6,129 bases of DNA, taken from NCBI GenBank assembly GCA_003661905.1, contig QMXA01000071.1, positions 1 to 6,129 of the forward strand, given 5' to 3'. Of the stretch, positions 5,424 through 6,129 are shown one piece after another; position 1 is the first letter of the stretch; each line of letters starts with the position of its first letter. This stretch comes from Thermoprotei archaeon (GTDB taxonomy: Archaea; Thermoproteota; Thermoprotei_A; Sulfolobales; Ignisphaeraceae). Below the pieces are notes generated by a model, which saw nothing but the letters and a program-made list of their open reading frames with translations, searched no databases and was not told the origin of the DNA. The translations under genes and the position numbers were made by a program.

Positions 5424-6129
5424 ATGGAGATAATGAGTAATCTCATTCAATTCGCTATGTGCGGTAGTGCAGATGAGGAATGTAATCCATACGCTCTAAC
5501 AGCTCCTCTCGAGAGACAGAGATTATTGCTCTTGATAAATTCCAAATCTCTTAATGTTGAGGACATTGCTAGGGAGCTAAATATACCTATTGATAATGTT
5601 ATTAAACATCTTAATGAATTAGTTAGATGTGGTCTTGTTAGAGAGGTCAATGGTCTTTACAAACCTACATTCGCCATATTTACATTAAATGATCAGAAGG
5701 TCTTACAACCATTAATAGATAGTCTTGTTCATGATGTTGTAGAGATTGCTAAGAGCAATATGGAGAATGTACGTAGAATTATTAATGATTTAGCCATTGT
5801 TAAGAGAGGTCTTAGATTCTCTGATCTAGGGTATATCGTTGTAGGAGCAGTTACACTAGATTATGAAGGTCTAAATATACTTTCTGAAGAAGGCTTACTC
5901 ATTAAGCATAAGAAAATGCATGGTAGTGAATATATCTTTGCAGGATTCGAAGTTGGCTTAATAGATTTAGAAAACGCCTGAATGTGAGGTCATACTGGAG
6001 TCTTTAGGAAATACTTCTTCAGTACCCATGGCAAATTACCACCTAGAGGTATGAGAATAGCATTTCCTGATATAGCATGGTTATGGTATGCTCAAGGAGT
6101 TAGTCTTAGCAATATTGAGTCTAGAATGA
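5424..6129 (+). pseudogene. Winged-helix (ArsR-like) transcriptional regulator, interrupted by two in-frame UGA codons; runs off right edge
   Basis: From ATG 5424, residues about 30-82 form a winged helix-turn-helix: LERQRLLLLINSKSLNVEDI (helix 1 into helix 2), ARELNIPIDNVIKHLNELVR (recognition helix), and the wing GLVREVNGLYKPTF. A linker and an alpha/beta region follow (GYIVVGAVTLDYEGL, then GSEYIFAGFEVGLIDLENA). TGA at 5979-5981, one ATG, and TGA at 5985-5987 then interrupt. The same frame continues with no further stop: GHTGVFRKYFFSTHGKLPPR, then IAFPDIAWLWYAQGVSLSNI to the edge. Reading both TGA as Trp gives E-N-A-W-M-W-G-H-T, which looks like the undisturbed family sequence. The truncated product (186 residues or fewer) keeps the DNA-binding part and might still fold. 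Other starts are TTG 5421 and ATG 5433. It is divergent from the ureohydrolase, which it could regulate (inference). Confidence 0.75.

Noticed and set aside
5447..5650. A minus-strand open frame opposite the winged-helix regulator
   Set aside because: It lies entirely inside the helix-turn-helix coding region on the other strand and has no ribosome binding site or recognisable motif.

Overview
The window looks like a piece of a hyperthermophilic archaeal chromosome, most likely a crenarchaeote (Thermoprotei, perhaps the Ignisphaera/Desulfurococcales side). The DNA is AT-rich. Shine-Dalgarno sites are of the GGTG/GAGGT kind, GTG and TTG starts occur, A/T-rich TATA-like boxes sit upstream, and the proteins resemble crenarchaeal families. 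This placement comes from remembered family resemblance and was not tested by a search. I see no rRNA, tRNA, CRISPR array, insertion sequence or origin. No gap between genes reaches 300 bases.

Layout. At the left edge (1-143, minus) is the N-terminus of a small unidentified protein. Diverging from it is an N-terminal fragment of a class V aminotransferase (275-706, plus) that stops before the catalytic lysine. Converging on that fragment, only 2 bases away, is an intact two-helix membrane protein of unknown function (709-1362, minus). Next come three tightly packed plus-strand genes, all broken: a thymidylate-kinase-like P-loop kinase (1503-1987), a PEMT/ICMT-like integral-membrane methyltransferase (1990-3006) and an ABC transporter ATPase with a C-terminal TOBE-like region (3015-4136). 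Each can be rebuilt as one continuous, family-like protein by correcting single-base indels, mostly one missing base and often in short homopolymers. A possible permease remnant follows (about 4180-4290). An intact, divergent arginase/agmatinase-family gene lies on the minus strand (4319-5284). Divergent from it is a winged-helix regulator (5424 to the right edge) whose frame is interrupted by two UGA codons only one codon apart, at a point where tryptophan is expected.

How it fits together. The striking feature is decay. All five plus-strand genes are truncated, frameshifted or stopped, while all three minus-strand genes are open as far as they can be seen. The kinase, methyltransferase and ATPase are close enough (2 and 8 bases apart) to have been one operon. 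Two readings remain open: real pseudogenization of a block, or a low-quality assembly with deletion errors. The stop codons and the aminotransferase truncation are not typical homopolymer errors, and a 966-base gene stays open in the same window, so I lean slightly to real decay. The most biologically interesting intact gene is the ureohydrolase, which has Cys where a metal-bridging Asp is expected and Arg where a conserved His is expected.
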